From positions 1 through 64,000 of the forward strand of contig NZ_MSTI01000036.1 in NCBI RefSeq assembly GCF_001949125.1: a stretch of DNA of 64,000 nucleotides. Reading direction: 5' to 3'. Positions 22,084-32,011 of the stretch are shown one piece after another. The notes beneath the pieces were generated by a model. The model ran no database searches, was not told the origin of the DNA, and saw only the letters and a list, made by a program, of their open reading frames with translations. This stretch comes from Deinococcus marmoris. GTDB lineage: Bacteria; Deinococcota; Deinococci; Deinococcales; Deinococcaceae. The number at the start of each line of letters is the position of its first letter. Positions within the stretch are counted from its first letter, which is position 1. The translations under genes were made by a program, and so were the position numbers.

Positions 22084-22695
22084 TCAGTCCGCCGCCTGCC
22101 CAGCCGTCAGCGCCTCGTGGACGCGGGCCAGGATCAGTTCCTCGTGTTCAGCGTTGCCCACGAAGTCGATGTCCCCGGCCTGCACAGTCAGCAGCGGGTG
22201 GTCATAGGTGCGGAAATACTCGTCGTAGCGGGCGGTCAGCTCGGCCAGATAGCCCGCCTGCATGTCCTGCTCGAAGGGGCGGCCCCGGCGGGCAATGCGG
22301 CGCAGCAATTCATCCGTATCGGCGCGCAGGTAGACCACCAGATCGGGGGTGGGCAATCTGGGCGACAGGTGCGAGTACAGGTCCTCGTACAGCGCGAATT
22401 CGGCGTCCTTAAGGTTCATGGCGGCGAAGATGAAATCCTTGGCGAACAGGTAATCGCTGACCACGTTGCCGCTGAACAGCCCCGGCTGGGCCAGCGCCGA
22501 GAGCTGCTTGAAGCGCGACAGCAAGAAGAAGACCTGCACCTGAAAAGCGTAGGCGTCCGGCTGCTCGTAAAAGCGGGCCAGGAAGGGATTTTCCTCCACC
22601 ACCTCCAGATTCAGTTCCGCGCCGTAGCGTGCCGAGAGCCGCCGGGACAGACTCGTTTTTCCCACCCCGATGGGACCTTCAATCACCAAGTACAT
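22084..22695 (-). CDS. Deoxynucleoside kinase, paralogue of the next gene
   Basis: 203 residues. P-loop GPIGVGKTS at 7-15, EENPFLARFYE, the segment VVSDYLFAKD in place of the usual DR(S/T), and the lid RGRPFEQDM near 140. The DR to DY change at the substrate-contacting position suggests altered base preference relative to its neighbour. Tandem deoxynucleoside kinases of this kind are known from Deinococcus and from lactobacilli, where two subunits pair as a heterodimer. TATGCT precedes the ATG by 11 bases. Confidence 0.88.
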   Translation of the reverse strand: MYLVIEGPIGVGKTSLSRRLSARYGAELNLEVVEENPFLARFYEQPDAYAFQVQVFFLLSRFKQLSALAQPGLFSGNVVSDYLFAKDFIFAAMNLKDAEFALYEDLYSHLSPRLPTPDLVVYLRADTDELLRRIARRGRPFEQDMQAGYLAELTARYDEYFRTYDHPLLTVQAGDIDFVGNAEHEELILARVHEALTAGQAAD

Positions 22696-22804
22696 AAACA
22701 GGAGGGAGCATAGCGCGCTCTGCCGGACGGGAAGGGGCAGGGCGGGGCTTGACTTGACCGGACTTGACCGGGTGCGGGCCGTGCCGGGCGATTAAACTGC
22801 GGTC

Positions 22805-23095
22805 ATGTCCCGCAAACCCGCCCGCCTTTCCTTCGAGCTGGCCCTGCAACTGCGCCTGCTGTCGCTGGCGGGGGCGCTGCTGATCTTCACGCTGCTGTGG
22901 GCCGGGTTCATCTATCCCAGCCTGATCACCCTGCCCGCCCTGCTGGTCACGCCCGCCCTTTTTCTGCTGCTGGCCGCCGTCGTCAGTCCGCAGTTCGTGG
23001 AAACCCGCCCTTGGCTCAGAACCTATCTGCTGCTCAGCGTGGGCCTGAGCGTGGTGTGCTGGGTGTTCATTCTGGTGTGGTTCTCGCGGACGTAG
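22805..23095 (+). CDS. Small three-helix membrane protein, function unknown
   Basis: 96 residues, hydrophobic helices at ~18-37, ~40-60 and ~70-92, basic N-terminus (MSRKPAR). ATG lies six bases after TAAACT, a leaderless-type start. I do not recognise the family. Confidence 0.7.
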   Translation: MSRKPARLSFELALQLRLLSLAGALLIFTLLWAGFIYPSLITLPALLVTPALFLLLAAVVSPQFVETRPWLRTYLLLSVGLSVVCWVFILVWFSRT

Positions 23096-23183
23096 AGTAG
23101 AGCTACAGGCAGTCGGTGCGCTGTTCCAGTCAGGAGCGTCCCAGGGCTAGCGCAAAGTCAGGTTTTACGGTAGCTCCCACGAT

Positions 23184-23332
23184 TTAACCCCTCTGCTCCG
23201 CAGCTTTGCAAGTCCGCCCCTACGGGGCACCTTCCCTCAGAAGGGAGGCAAGGAGATTGCTGCGTGGCACGATGAATTGTACCTCTTGGCTCCCCTTGAG
23301 GGGAGCTGGCTGCGAAGCAGACTGAGGGGTTT
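23184..23332 (-). repeat. 130-150 bp repeat family, copy 1 (long form)
   Basis: On the minus strand it reads AACCCCTCAGTCTGCTTCGC, then an AGCTCCCCT/AGGGGAGC-type hairpin, CAATCTCCTTGCCTCCCTTC, and ends GCAGAGGGGTTAA. Ends are short inverted repeats (AACCCCTC / GAGGGGTT). It shares a ~20-bp extra segment (GGACTTGCAAAGCTGCGGA) with copy 4 that copies 2 and 3 lack. The rest of the 300-bp gap holds no gene. Confidence 0.85.
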
Positions 23333-23397
23333 GCCTTCCAGCGTGACGCACTCCCAGCCCCTTCACGCTGACTTTGCGGTAGCCCTGAGAAGCGTTC

Positions 23398-24069
23398 TCA
23401 GTCCCGCCCGCCCTCGATCACCGCGCCCGGTACCAGTGCGCCGTACATCAGCAGGCTGAAACGGTCCTGCCAGTCACGCAGCACCTCGCGCTGATCGCGG
23501 TGGCCGCCGTGCAGCAGGGCCAACAGGCAGGCGTCCACCAGCAGGGCGCTGAGACCAGCGATATTCACGTCCGGGCGCAGGCGGCCCTGGGCCTGCATGG
23601 CCAGCAGCACGGGTTCCACCAGCGCGCCCAGCGTCAGCGCCGTCTTGAGTCCGTCGGCGGGGGCCAGCCGGGCCGGAAAGGACAGCGGAGATTTCGGCTG
23701 TTCGTCGCCCGGCCCAGGCCCCGCGCCCAGCACCGCCTGCCCCACCGCGCCCACCAGATGGCGGTAACGCACCCCCAGATCGGCCATGCGGGCCATCACC
23801 TTGTCCCAGACCTGTTGCGGATTGGCCCCGGCGTGCAGGCGTTCCAGCGCGTCGTCGCGGCTGGCCTGCACGGCCTTGTCGAAGTGGGCCAGCAGCATGT
23901 GGATCTTGCTGGGAAAGTAGCGGTACAGGTTGGTGCGGCTCACGAAGGCCGCGCGGGCGATGTCCTGGGCGCTGGTGGCCTCCAGACCGCTGCGGGCGAA
24001 CAGCTCGAAGGCGGCGCGGGCGATGCGGTCACGCCGGGCCTCGTCCTGCTCCTGCCGATCCACCTTCAT
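23398..24069 (-). CDS. TetR-family transcriptional regulator
   Basis: 223 residues. The N-terminal helix-turn-helix spans ~15-60: [41 protein letters not shown]. The C-terminal ligand domain is variable. ATG lies six bases after TATCAT, a leaderless-type start. It stands alone next to the divergent hpf gene; no obvious palindromic operator is seen between them. Target and ligand unknown. Confidence 0.9.
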   Translation of the reverse strand: MKVDRQEQDEARRDRIARAAFELFARSGLEATSAQDIARAAFVSRTNLYRYFPSKIHMLLAHFDKAVQASRDDALERLHAGANPQQVWDKVMARMADLGVRYRHLVGAVGQAVLGAGPGPGDEQPKSPLSFPARLAPADGLKTALTLGALVEPVLLAMQAQGRLRPDVNIAGLSALLVDACLLALLHGGHRDQREVLRDWQDRFSLLMYGALVPGAVIEGGRD

Positions 24070-24314
24070 GGGGGCATGATACCGCGCCGGGTGGCTCCAG
24101 AATGGTCTGCTCAGCCGCCCTGCTGCGGGTGAGATCTTAACCGTGCTGGGGTATTTCCCTTTTCCTGCCCCGCCCGCTGTTTTCCAGCTCAGCTTTCCAT
24201 CGCAGCTTTCTGGCCCGGCCCACTGTCGCCCTCCACCATACCCCCAGCGTGGGTGTAGGCGCTATGAAGACTTCGCCGGACAACACCGGGCGGAGCGGGC
24301 TACAGTGAGGAGGA

Positions 24315-24341
24315 CCGGAAGGCCACTTTTCACCCTTCCGG
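24315..24341 (+). other. Perfect hairpin in the hpf leader
   Basis: CCGGAAGG, 11-base loop, CCTTCCGG, with no T tail. It ends 20 bases before the hpf start, close enough to affect ribosome access. The ~245 bp before it hold no gene that I can see. Confidence 0.45.
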
Positions 24342-24361
24342 GCAAAGGATGGGTGAAAGCT

Positions 24362-24928
<567 letters not shown>

Positions 24929-25052
24929 AGCTGCTGAGCCACTAAGCTGTCGGAATTGAACACCAAAGATGAGGTCCGGGCCGCCGCCTGGGCCTCACCT
25001 CTAGCTCATGATTGGGACACCCTGGGCCGGGCCTCTGCTACTCTGCGGCGTT

Positions 25053-26141
25053 GTGATCGTCTACGTGATCAATCCAGGAACCAGCGGGATCAAACTCGCC
25101 TGCGCCAGCATCGATCCGAGTCTGAATTCGGCGCTGCCGGGGCAGTTGCGGTTGGCGCTGACCCGTGCCGAGTTGACGCTGGACACTCCGCCCACGGCGG
25201 CGGACCTGCCAATGCTGTCGGCAGAGATTCAGAAGCTGACGGCTGACTGGCCCGCCCCGGACGCCATCGTCGGGCGCGGCGGATTGATCGGGCGAGTGGC
25301 GGCGGGCACCTACCGCGTCACGCCGGAGATGGCCGAATTTGCCGTGCAGGGCGAGGGCGCGCATTATCCGCCGAATCTGGGCGGCCCACTGGCCCTGGCG
25401 CTGGCCGGGGAATACGGCGTGCCCGCCTTCGTGGTGGACCCCCAGAGCGTGGACGAACTGCTGCCCGAGGCGCGTGAAACCGGAGTGAAGGGCCTGCGCC
25501 GTCACGCCCAGTTTCACGCCCTGAATGTGCGCGTGGTGGCCCGCCGCGCCGCCTACGACGTGGGCAAGCGCTTGCAGGACGCCCGCATCGTGGTGGCGCA
25601 TCTGGGGGCCACCACCAGCGTCACCGCCTTCGAGAAGGGCCGCGCGGTGGACACCACCGGGACGGGCACGGACGGCGGCCCGCTGGGCGCGGTGCAGAGT
25701 GGCCCGCTGCCCGCCCGCATGCTGCTGAAACTGGTCCGCGAGGAGGGCGAGGCGGCAGCGCTGCGCCATCTGTCCGGCGCAGGCGGCTTCCTGTCGCTGG
25801 CGGGCAGTTCCAACCTCAAGGATCTGGAGGCCCGGATGGTCAGCGATCCCGCCGTGCAGGCCGCCGCCGCCGCCTTCGTGCATCAGGTGTGCAAGGCGCT
25901 GGGCGAGCAGACGGGCGCACTGACAGGCCGCCCGGACGCGCTGGTGATCACGGGCGGCATTGCCCGCTGGGACGAACTGGTGGACCGCATCGAGCGCCGG
26001 GTGGCCTGGATCGCCCCGGTGCTGGTCATTCCCGGCGAACTGGAAGTGGAGGCCCTGGCCGAGGGCGCGGGCCGCGTATTGCTGGGTCTGGACGCGGCCC
26101 GCGAATGGCGGCATCCCCAGGCCGTGGCCCCGGAGCTTTGA
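25053..26141 (+). CDS. buk: Butyrate kinase-like acyl phosphate kinase (ASKHA fold)
   Basis: 362 residues from a GTG (VIVYVINPGTSGIKLACASI). ASKHA phosphate-1 motif NPGTSGIK near residue 6, GRGGLIG, HLGATTSVTAFEKGRAVDTT (phosphate-2) and VITGGIARWDELV (adenosine). These match butyrate/branched-chain acyl kinases, which make ATP from acyl phosphate. NPGTSG replaces the usual NPGSTS, and no phosphotransbutyrylase gene is adjacent, so the acyl substrate is uncertain. TACTCT lies eight bases before the GTG. Followed within six bases by a small gene. Confidence 0.85.
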   Translation: MIVYVINPGTSGIKLACASIDPSLNSALPGQLRLALTRAELTLDTPPTAADLPMLSAEIQKLTADWPAPDAIVGRGGLIGRVAAGTYRVTPEMAEFAVQGEGAHYPPNLGGPLALALAGEYGVPAFVVDPQSVDELLPEARETGVKGLRRHAQFHALNVRVVARRAAYDVGKRLQDARIVVAHLGATTSVTAFEKGRAVDTTGTGTDGGPLGAVQSGPLPARMLLKLVREEGEAAALRHLSGAGGFLSLAGSSNLKDLEARMVSDPAVQAAAAAFVHQVCKALGEQTGALTGRPDALVITGGIARWDELVDRIERRVAWIAPVLVIPGELEVEALAEGAGRVLLGLDAAREWRHPQAVAPEL

Positions 26142-26146
26142 GCGTC

Positions 26147-26539
26147 ATGGCCCGCCGCCGCGCCGCCCGGTCTGCTTCTGGCCGTTCCGCCGCCGCCGAG
26201 CCGATCCGGGCCACCAGCATGTGGCGCGTGGATCAGGTGTTCCTGGCGCGCAAGGGGATGCGGGTGGAGGTCACGTCCTCGCTGGTCAACGATCACGGCG
26301 GCCTGCGAAACCTGAGCGTCACCGCGCCCACCGACGATCCGCACGAGGCGGTGCGCCACGCCGCGCGTTTTATCGCTGGCAAGGGCAACGTTAGTGGCGC
26401 GCGGCAGGCCCGCGTGCGCTGGACCCGTGAGCAGGCCACCACCGAGCAGGACGCCCTGATCCGGGACCGCCTGCTGGAAGACGAATTCCTGGACGAGTTC
26501 GAGGAAACGCTGGCGGCGGTGCGCGACCAGCAGCGGTAA
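26147..26539 (+). CDS. Conserved hypothetical protein in the buk operon
   Basis: 130 residues. Basic, Arg/Ala-rich first 20 residues, then a compact domain (MWRVDQVFLARKGMRVEVTSSLVNDHGGLRNLSVTAPTDDP) and an acidic helical end (DRLLEDEFLDEFEETL). No motif I recognise. It is five bases after buk and ends convergently ten bases from an acetyltransferase. Confidence 0.7.
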   Translation: MARRRAARSASGRSAAAEPIRATSMWRVDQVFLARKGMRVEVTSSLVNDHGGLRNLSVTAPTDDPHEAVRHAARFIAGKGNVSGARQARVRWTREQATTEQDALIRDRLLEDEFLDEFEETLAAVRDQQR

Positions 26540-26549
26540 AAGTGGAACG

Positions 26550-27158
26550 CTACAGCTTCAGCCCCAGCAGCAGAGAACCGCTGGCCTCCCGCGCCAGTTG
26601 CTGAAAACCCAGATGGCGGTAAAAGCCGATGGCGCGCGTGTTGCTGCCGCCCACGCCCAGATGCACACCGGGCGAACCCGCTTCCCCTAGAGCCATAAAG
26701 AGCCGGTCCAGCATGCGCCGCCCATTGCCGCCGCCCTGTCCGCGTGGTAGCAGATCGATATGCAGGTGCGAGGGATAGGCATCCAGGATGCTCTGCGGGG
26801 CGGTGTTCGGGTGGTGAATCAGGCGGGCGAGGCGTTCGTCCGGGGTGCGCTGGGCGGCGGGAATGTCGGTTGTGTCGGCGTACTGGGCGCGCAGGTCCGG
26901 CCACCACTCGCGCTCCAGCGTCGCCTCAAAATCGCGCGTGTTCAGCGCGCCGATGACGTAGCCGCAGACGCCCGTTTCATCCTCCAGCACGAAGGCGAAG
27001 GCGGGGGCGTAAGCCAGATACGGTGCGGCGTAGATGTGGCCCACCAGCAGCGGATCGCGGTAGATGTGGGTGGCATCCGCGCCGCTGTCCGCCGTTTCCA
27101 GGCAGATGCGGTAGAGCGAACCCTGGTCACTGGGCCGGGCGTGGCGGATATCGAACAT
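26550..27158 (-). CDS. GNAT-family N-acetyltransferase
   Basis: 202 residues from MFDIRHARPSDQGSLYRI, the classical N-terminus of the fold. Middle strands AFAFVLEDETGVCGYVIGALN; acetyl-CoA loop LLPRGQGGGNGRRMLDRLF near 135; then GVHLGVGGSNTRAIGFYRHLGFQ. The long insert containing REWWPDLRAQYAD resembles GNATs annotated near O-GlcNAcase-like proteins, but the substrate is unknown. Divergent from map, with 61 bp between. Confidence 0.88.
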   Translation of the reverse strand: MFDIRHARPSDQGSLYRICLETADSGADATHIYRDPLLVGHIYAAPYLAYAPAFAFVLEDETGVCGYVIGALNTRDFEATLEREWWPDLRAQYADTTDIPAAQRTPDERLARLIHHPNTAPQSILDAYPSHLHIDLLPRGQGGGNGRRMLDRLFMALGEAGSPGVHLGVGGSNTRAIGFYRHLGFQQLAREASGSLLLGLKL

Positions 27159-27219
27159 AGGGGTATTCAAACAGATTGAAGCGGTATATGCAGCAAATCC
27201 TGATGGCCTAAAATAAACC

Positions 27220-27963
27220 ATGACCATTACCACCGAGGCCGAACTGGAAGGCATGAAACGTGCAGGAGTCGTGGTGGCCGAGACGCTCCGCACGCTCAAA
27301 GCCGCCATTGAACCAGGCGTGACCCCCGCTGAACTTGATGCCCTGGCTGGACAGGTCTTTAGGCAGTACGGGGCCAGCTCTGCCCCGCGCATGACCTACG
27401 ACGCGCCAGTCAACGTCTTTATCAGCGTCAACGACGACATCGTTCACGGCCTGCCGACGCGGCGTCCGCTGGCCGCAGGCGACGTGGTCAGTATTGATGT
27501 CACGCCGTTTGTGGATGGGTACATTGCAGACGCTGCCGTCACTGTGGCGGTTCCCCCGGCTTCGCCTGTCGCCATGCGATTGATTGAATGCACCGAGGCT
27601 GCGCTTGAAGCGGCCCTGGCCGCCGCGAAGGCGGGCCATCCGGTCAACACCATCGGGCGGGCCGTGGAAACCGAGGTGAAACGCCGGGGCTTCACGGTGC
27701 TGCGGGAACTGTTCGGGCACGGGGTGGGCCGCGCCATCCACGAGGAACCCAACGTGCCGAACTATTACCGTCCGGCAGACCGGAAGAAGCTGCACGAGGG
27801 GCTAGTCATTGCCATAGAACCGATGGTGTCCACGGGCCGTTCCCACCGGGTCAAAACTTTGCGTGACGGCTGGACCCTCAGCACCACCGATGGCGGGCTG
27901 GCCGCGCATTTTGAACACACGGTCATGATCACTGGGGGCAAGCCGCTGATTCTGACGGCCTGA
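27220..27963 (+). CDS. map: Type I methionine aminopeptidase
   Basis: Removes the initiator Met. 247 residues. Metal ligands: Asp in [17 protein letters not shown] (two Asp, near 90 and 101), His in [12 protein letters not shown] (~167), Glu in AIEPM (~200) and Glu in HFEHTV (~230). The second Asp segment is normally GDT/GDS; here ADAA keeps the Asp. Start codon lies five bases after TAAAAT, the clearest leaderless-type promoter in this part of the window. Confidence 0.95.
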   Translation: MTITTEAELEGMKRAGVVVAETLRTLKAAIEPGVTPAELDALAGQVFRQYGASSAPRMTYDAPVNVFISVNDDIVHGLPTRRPLAAGDVVSIDVTPFVDGYIADAAVTVAVPPASPVAMRLIECTEAALEAALAAAKAGHPVNTIGRAVETEVKRRGFTVLRELFGHGVGRAIHEEPNVPNYYRPADRKKLHEGLVIAIEPMVSTGRSHRVKTLRDGWTLSTTDGGLAAHFEHTVMITGGKPLILTA

Positions 27964-27964
27964 G

Positions 27965-27985
27965 CTTCTTCAGCTCTGGAAGAAG
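27965..27985. terminator. Bidirectional hairpin between map and the MMPL gene
   Basis: CTTCTTC, seven-base loop, GAAGAAG. It sits between two converging genes. The T tail is weak on both strands. Confidence 0.5.
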
Positions 27986-27997
27986 ATTACCCCCCGC

Positions 27998-30211
27998 TCA
28001 ATGCTCCAGCCGGATGCGCGGGAGCCGTTTGTCCAGCCATTCCGGCAGCCACCAGTTCCACTTTCCAGCCAGCTTGAGAAAGGCGGGAACCAGGATCAGG
28101 CGCACCAGGGTGGCGTCCAGGGCCACCGCCACCGCCAGGCCCAGGCCGATGCTCTTGGTGGCCACCACGCGCCCGAACATGAAGGCCACGAACACGATGA
28201 ACATGATCACGGCGGCGCTGGTGATGATCCGCGCGGTGTGGCCTACGGCCAGCACCACGGCCTCGTCGTTGCTGGCCCCGTTCAGGTATTCCTCCTGCAC
28301 GCGCGAGAGCAGAAAGATCTCGTAGTCCATGCTCAGGCCGAACATCACGGCAAACAGCAGCACGGGCAGGGAGGCGTCCAGCACCCCTACGTCGGCGGGA
28401 ATGCCCAGCGGCGCGGCCAGAAAGCCGTCCTGCACGATCAGCGTGACCACCCCTACCGCCGCGCCCACCGTCAGGGCGTTCATCACGATGCTTTTCAGGG
28501 GAATCAGCAGGCTGCGGAAGGCCACCATCAGCAGCAGGAAAGTGCCGGTAAAGACCACGGCGATCACCCCCGGCAGCGTGCCGATGATTGCGCGGCTGAA
28601 TTCCTCGCCGCCCACGGGTGCGCCGCCCAGCAGGTAGGCGTAACCGCTGGCGTCCAGAGACTGACGCACACGTTTTTCAAAGGCGGCGATATCCTGGGCG
28701 CGCAGGGTGTCGTCCGGCACCACGGTCACGCGCAACAGTTCGCGGTCTGCGCTGAAAGATCGCCGGGTTAGCAAGCTCAGCGCCTCCAGACCGCCCGTCC
28801 CTGCCCCAGCCAGATCGGCAGAGGTCAGAAAGGGGCTGATCACGGCCTTCACGTCTGGAAGGGCACGCAGATCGTTCACCACTTTCTGGAACCTGTCCCG
28901 GTCTGCTGGGGTGTATTTCTGCCCCTTCAAATCCAGAATCACTTCAAACTGGCTCAGGAGGCCGCCCGCACCCAGCTCACGCACGTCGGTCAGGGCGTCG
29001 CGGCTGGGGACGCCGGGGACCAGCCCCCACGCGCCCGCGTAGCCGGTTTTCAGGCCCAGGGCCGGAATCGCCAGCGTCAGCAGAAAGGCGGTGGTCAGCA
29101 GCACACCCAGCACCGGGCGGGCCGTCACGCGGCGGGCAAACGCGGTCCACGCCGCCGACGCCGCGCCACTCTGCGCCCAGGTCACTTTCAGCAGGCGTGG
29201 GCTGTTGACCCGTTCGCCCAGCAGCGCCAGCAACGCGGGCAGTGCGGTCAGACTCGCCAGCACCGTCAGAATTACCGCCAGCACGCCGCCGATGCCGATG
29301 CTGCGGACAAAGGCCACCGGGGGCAGGATCAGGCCCGCCATTGCGATGCTCACGGTCATGCCGCTGAAGGCCACGCTGCGGCCCGCCGTCATCACGGTGC
29401 GGGCGGCGGCTGTTCGGCTGTCCGGCTCACGCTTCAATTCTTCGCGGAAGCGGTTGACCATCAGCAGGGCGTAGTCGATGCCCGCGCCCAGGCCCAGCAT
29501 GGTAATCACGCTCTGGGCGAAGGTGCTGACGGGCATCAGGAAGGTCAGGCCGTACAGGGCGGCCATCGCCACGGAGATGCTCAGCAGGCCCACCGCCAGC
29601 GGGAGTCCGGTGGCTACCAGCGCCCCGAACACCAGCAGCAGCAGCCCGCCGATCAGGGGCAGCGCCGTGAATTCGGAGCGCTTGGTGTCGGACTCGGCGA
29701 ACTCGGTGAAGTCGTCGGCAATCGCCTGCCCGCCCGTCACGCGGATGCTCAGCGCCTCACTCTGGACGCCGCGCACGTACTGGCGCACCGCCGACAGCGC
29801 CTCGGTGCCGCCCTCCTGCAAGGGAATCTGGGCCACGGTCAGGGCCAGCACGCCGTCCGCCGCCCGCGTGGGGACCGGGCCGCCCGTGGTGGCCGGAACG
29901 ACGCGCGACACGCCCGCTACCTTTTCCAGACCATCCACGAACGCCCCGTAAATCTTCTGCCCTTCTGGCGTATTCAGTGGTGGAGTGCTGCGCGTGACCA
30001 GAATGGCGGTGTTGGTGTCCCGCTCGCCAAAGCGTTCGCGCAGCATCGCGGAAACCGTGTTGGCCTCCGAGTTGGTCAGCCCCCCTGCCGGATCGGCATT
30101 CAACGCTGCCGGGGCGCGGGCGGCCAGCGGCAGGCTCAGTGCGGCGGCGATAATCCACACCGCCAGCACCGCCCAGGGGTGTCGGGACGCGAGACGGGCC
30201 AGGAATTGCAC
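27998..30211 (-). CDS. MMPL/RND-family exporter
   Basis: 737 residues from a GTG at 30211 ([20 protein letters not shown]). Two repeats of one helix, a large external domain and five helices give about 12 transmembrane segments, the MMPL plan. [18 protein letters not shown] and [19 protein letters not shown] carry the paired Asp-Tyr motifs thought to relay protons in MMPL transporters. Likely exports lipids or drugs. The GTG lies seven bases after TACAGT, a leaderless-type start. No accessory membrane-fusion gene is near. Confidence 0.92.
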   Translation of the reverse strand: MQFLARLASRHPWAVLAVWIIAAALSLPLAARAPAALNADPAGGLTNSEANTVSAMLRERFGERDTNTAILVTRSTPPLNTPEGQKIYGAFVDGLEKVAGVSRVVPATTGGPVPTRAADGVLALTVAQIPLQEGGTEALSAVRQYVRGVQSEALSIRVTGGQAIADDFTEFAESDTKRSEFTALPLIGGLLLLVFGALVATGLPLAVGLLSISVAMAALYGLTFLMPVSTFAQSVITMLGLGAGIDYALLMVNRFREELKREPDSRTAAARTVMTAGRSVAFSGMTVSIAMAGLILPPVAFVRSIGIGGVLAVILTVLASLTALPALLALLGERVNSPRLLKVTWAQSGAASAAWTAFARRVTARPVLGVLLTTAFLLTLAIPALGLKTGYAGAWGLVPGVPSRDALTDVRELGAGGLLSQFEVILDLKGQKYTPADRDRFQKVVNDLRALPDVKAVISPFLTSADLAGAGTGGLEALSLLTRRSFSADRELLRVTVVPDDTLRAQDIAAFEKRVRQSLDASGYAYLLGGAPVGGEEFSRAIIGTLPGVIAVVFTGTFLLLMVAFRSLLIPLKSIVMNALTVGAAVGVVTLIVQDGFLAAPLGIPADVGVLDASLPVLLFAVMFGLSMDYEIFLLSRVQEEYLNGASNDEAVVLAVGHTARIITSAAVIMFIVFVAFMFGRVVATKSIGLGLAVAVALDATLVRLILVPAFLKLAGKWNWWLPEWLDKRLPRIRLEH

Positions 30212-30293
30212 GGTTCCGACTGTAGCGGCTGCGGGGCGGGCTGTGGGTGGGCTGGGGTGCGGTGTGGAGGATGCTGGGAGGGTGGGTCCCAAC

Positions 30294-30421
30294 TTAACCC
30301 CTCAGTCTGCTGCGCAGCCAGCTCCCCTCAAGGGGAGCCAAGGGGCTTGAATTATCGTCCAGTGCAGCAATCTCCTTGCCTTCCTTTTGAGGGGAGGTGG
30401 CCCGCAGGGCCGGAGGGGTTA
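30294..30421 (+). repeat. 130-150 bp repeat family, copy 2 (short form)
   Basis: Begins TTAACCCCTCAGTCTGCTGC, holds AGCTCCCCTCAAGGGGAGC, then CTCCTTGCCTTCC, and ends GGCCGGAGGGGTTA. It lies 58 bp upstream of the promoter of the rlmI-like gene. Confidence 0.85.
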
Positions 30422-30490
30422 GGCTGTGGGCCATCTCCAGAACGCAGAACTGGCTCTCCGCGCCGCCCCACCATCTGCTACCCTCCGCGA

Positions 30491-31696
30491 ATGTCTGCTC
30501 CCGCTCCCGTTCTGCCCCGCCTGCGTCTGCGCGTGACCCTGGCGGCAGAAGGTTACGTGCGCGCCGGGCATCCCTGGGTCTACGAATCCAGCGTGCAAGA
30601 GCAGAACCGTGACGGCGAGGCCGGGGAACTGGCGGTGATCTATGACCGCCGGGACCGCTTTCTGGCGATTGGTCTGTATGACCCGTTTTCGCCCCTGCGC
30701 CTGCGCGTGCTGCACGCTGGTCCACCCGTCACGCTGGACGACGCGTGGTGGGCCGCCCATCTGGATCAGGCTTTGCAGAAGCGTGGGGCGCTGGCCGACG
30801 CCTCAGACACCGACGGCTACCGCGTCCTCAACGGCGAGTCCGATGGTTTTGGCGGTCTGGTGGTGGACCGTTACGCCCAGGTGTTGGTCCTTAAGATCTA
30901 TACGGCGGCATGGTTCCCGCATCTGGACCGCATTCTGGGATTGCTCTCGGACCGCTTCCCCGACTCTGCAATGGTTCTGCGCCTCAGTCGCAATATTCAG
31001 AGCATCGCGGCAGAGGAGGGACTGTCTGACGGTCAGATCCTGACGGGCGATTTACCAGAAAATCCAGTCGTTTTCTACGAATCCGGTCTGGCCTTTGAAG
31101 CCGATGTGTTGCGTGGTCAGAAAACCGGATTCTTCCTGGATCAGCGCGAGAACCGGCAGCAGATAGAGGGGCTGGCGAAGGGCAGGCGGGTGCTGAACGC
31201 CTTCTCCTTTTCGGGCGGCTTCTCGCTGTACGCAGCACGGGGCGGCGCAACCGAAGTCGTCAGTCTGGATATCAGCGCCCACGCATTGGCCGGGGCCGAA
31301 CATAACTTCGCCTTAAATCCGGGACTGATCACGCCGCATGAAACCATTCAGGCGGATGTCTTTGACTGGCTTGCCAGAACCCGCCGCACTTTTGATCTGG
31401 TCATTCTGGACCCCCCCTCACTGGCCCGCCGCGAAACCGAGCGGACCGGGGCCATTCGTGCCTACGGCAAACTGGCCGCTGACGGCATCGCCCGGCTGGC
31501 CCCCGGCGGCATTCTCCTCAGCGCCTCGTGTTCGGCCCACGTCAGCGCCGACGAATTCTGGGACGCTGTGCGCGGCGCGGCCCAAGCCAGCGGCAGAACA
31601 TGGAAGGAACTGGGAACGGGCCGCCACGCCCCGGACCACCACGCGACGTTTGCCGAAGCCGAGTATCTGAAGGCGATTTATCTGGAGTTGGGGTAG
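30491..31696 (+). CDS. rlmI: Class I rRNA cytosine methyltransferase, RlmI-like
   Basis: 401 residues: an N-terminal PUA-like domain ([26 protein letters not shown]), a middle EEHEE-type region, and a Rossmann methyltransferase with [20 protein letters not shown] as the S-adenosylmethionine loop (~238), VSLDIS, and the catalytic motif [12 protein letters not shown] (~308). A Cys follows in [10 protein letters not shown], as in RlmI and relatives. Modifies 23S rRNA. The ATG lies six bases after TACCCT, a leaderless-type start. Confidence 0.9.
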   Translation: MSAPAPVLPRLRLRVTLAAEGYVRAGHPWVYESSVQEQNRDGEAGELAVIYDRRDRFLAIGLYDPFSPLRLRVLHAGPPVTLDDAWWAAHLDQALQKRGALADASDTDGYRVLNGESDGFGGLVVDRYAQVLVLKIYTAAWFPHLDRILGLLSDRFPDSAMVLRLSRNIQSIAAEEGLSDGQILTGDLPENPVVFYESGLAFEADVLRGQKTGFFLDQRENRQQIEGLAKGRRVLNAFSFSGGFSLYAARGGATEVVSLDISAHALAGAEHNFALNPGLITPHETIQADVFDWLARTRRTFDLVILDPPSLARRETERTGAIRAYGKLAADGIARLAPGGILLSASCSAHVSADEFWDAVRGAAQASGRTWKELGTGRHAPDHHATFAEAEYLKAIYLELG

Positions 31697-31700
31697 AAGA

Positions 31701-31827
31701 AACCCCTCAGTCCGCTACGCGGCCAGCTCCCCTCAAAAGGGAGCCAAGAGTCGCAATTGATTGTGCCACGGCGGAATCTCCTTGCCTCCCTTCTAAGGGG
31801 AGGTGGCGCGGAGCGCCGGAGGGGTTA
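31701..31827 (+). repeat. 130-150 bp repeat family, copy 3 (short form)
   Basis: Begins AACCCCTCAGTCCGCTACGC and ends GCCGGAGGGGTTAA, with the same two inner hairpins. It lies between rlmI and the cysS promoter, whose -35 is 30 bp downstream. Confidence 0.87.
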
Positions 31828-31856
31828 AACCGTGGGGGCAGACCAAAAACACAGCG

Positions 31857-31885
31857 TTCCGCCTCCCCATCGCATCTGCTACCAT
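31857..31885 (+). promoter_or_regulatory. Promoter of the cysS leader transcript
   Basis: TTCCGC, 17 bases, TACCAT, preceded by TGC (extended -10). The next ATG is seven bases further on, so the transcript would begin at or next to that start codon. Confidence 0.65.
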
Positions 31886-31892
31886 GTCCCCC

Positions 31893-31925
31893 ATGAAGAC
31901 CGTGTGTTGCCTCCGATTGCGGTAA
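31893..31925 (+). CDS. cysS leader peptide with tandem Cys codons ([10 protein letters not shown])
   Basis: Eleven codons, ATG AAG ACC GTG TGT TGC CTC CGA TTG CGG TAA. The two adjacent Cys codons stand just before the region that can fold against the terminator arm, and the downstream gene encodes cysteinyl-tRNA synthetase. The ATG is placed seven bases after a -10 box, so the peptide would be made from a leaderless mRNA. Shortage of charged tRNA-Cys would stall the ribosome here. Codons and placement are observed; the mechanism is inferred from classical attenuators. Confidence 0.8.
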   Translation: MKTVCCLRLR

Positions 31926-31981
31926 AGCAGCGTTCCGTCTGCCGTCCGCGCCCCGACTTTGCTGTTGAGGCGCGGCTTTTT
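31917..31981 (+). promoter_or_regulatory. cysS transcription attenuator
   Basis: Terminator: CCGCGCC (31946-31952), 16-base loop, GGCGCGG (31969-31975), then C and five T. Competing structure: GCGG at the end of the leader frame (31919-31922) can pair with CCGC (31946-31949) around a small GCAG/CTGC hairpin (31927-31942), which would take up the 5' arm of the terminator. A ribosome reaching the TAA would cover GCGG and let the terminator form. AAGGAG of cysS comes 20 bases later. Confidence 0.75.
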
Positions 31982-32011
31982 ATTGCCTTTCCCACCCTCA
32001 AGGAGTTCTCT

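Noticed and set aside
23184..23332. CRISPR-like or attachment-site role for the AACCCCTC repeats
   Set aside because: Copies are far apart, differ in length and orientation and have no integrase nearby.
31857..32011. T-box riboswitch for cysS
   Set aside because: No T-box sequence or specifier stem; the short frame with Cys codons explains the terminator better.
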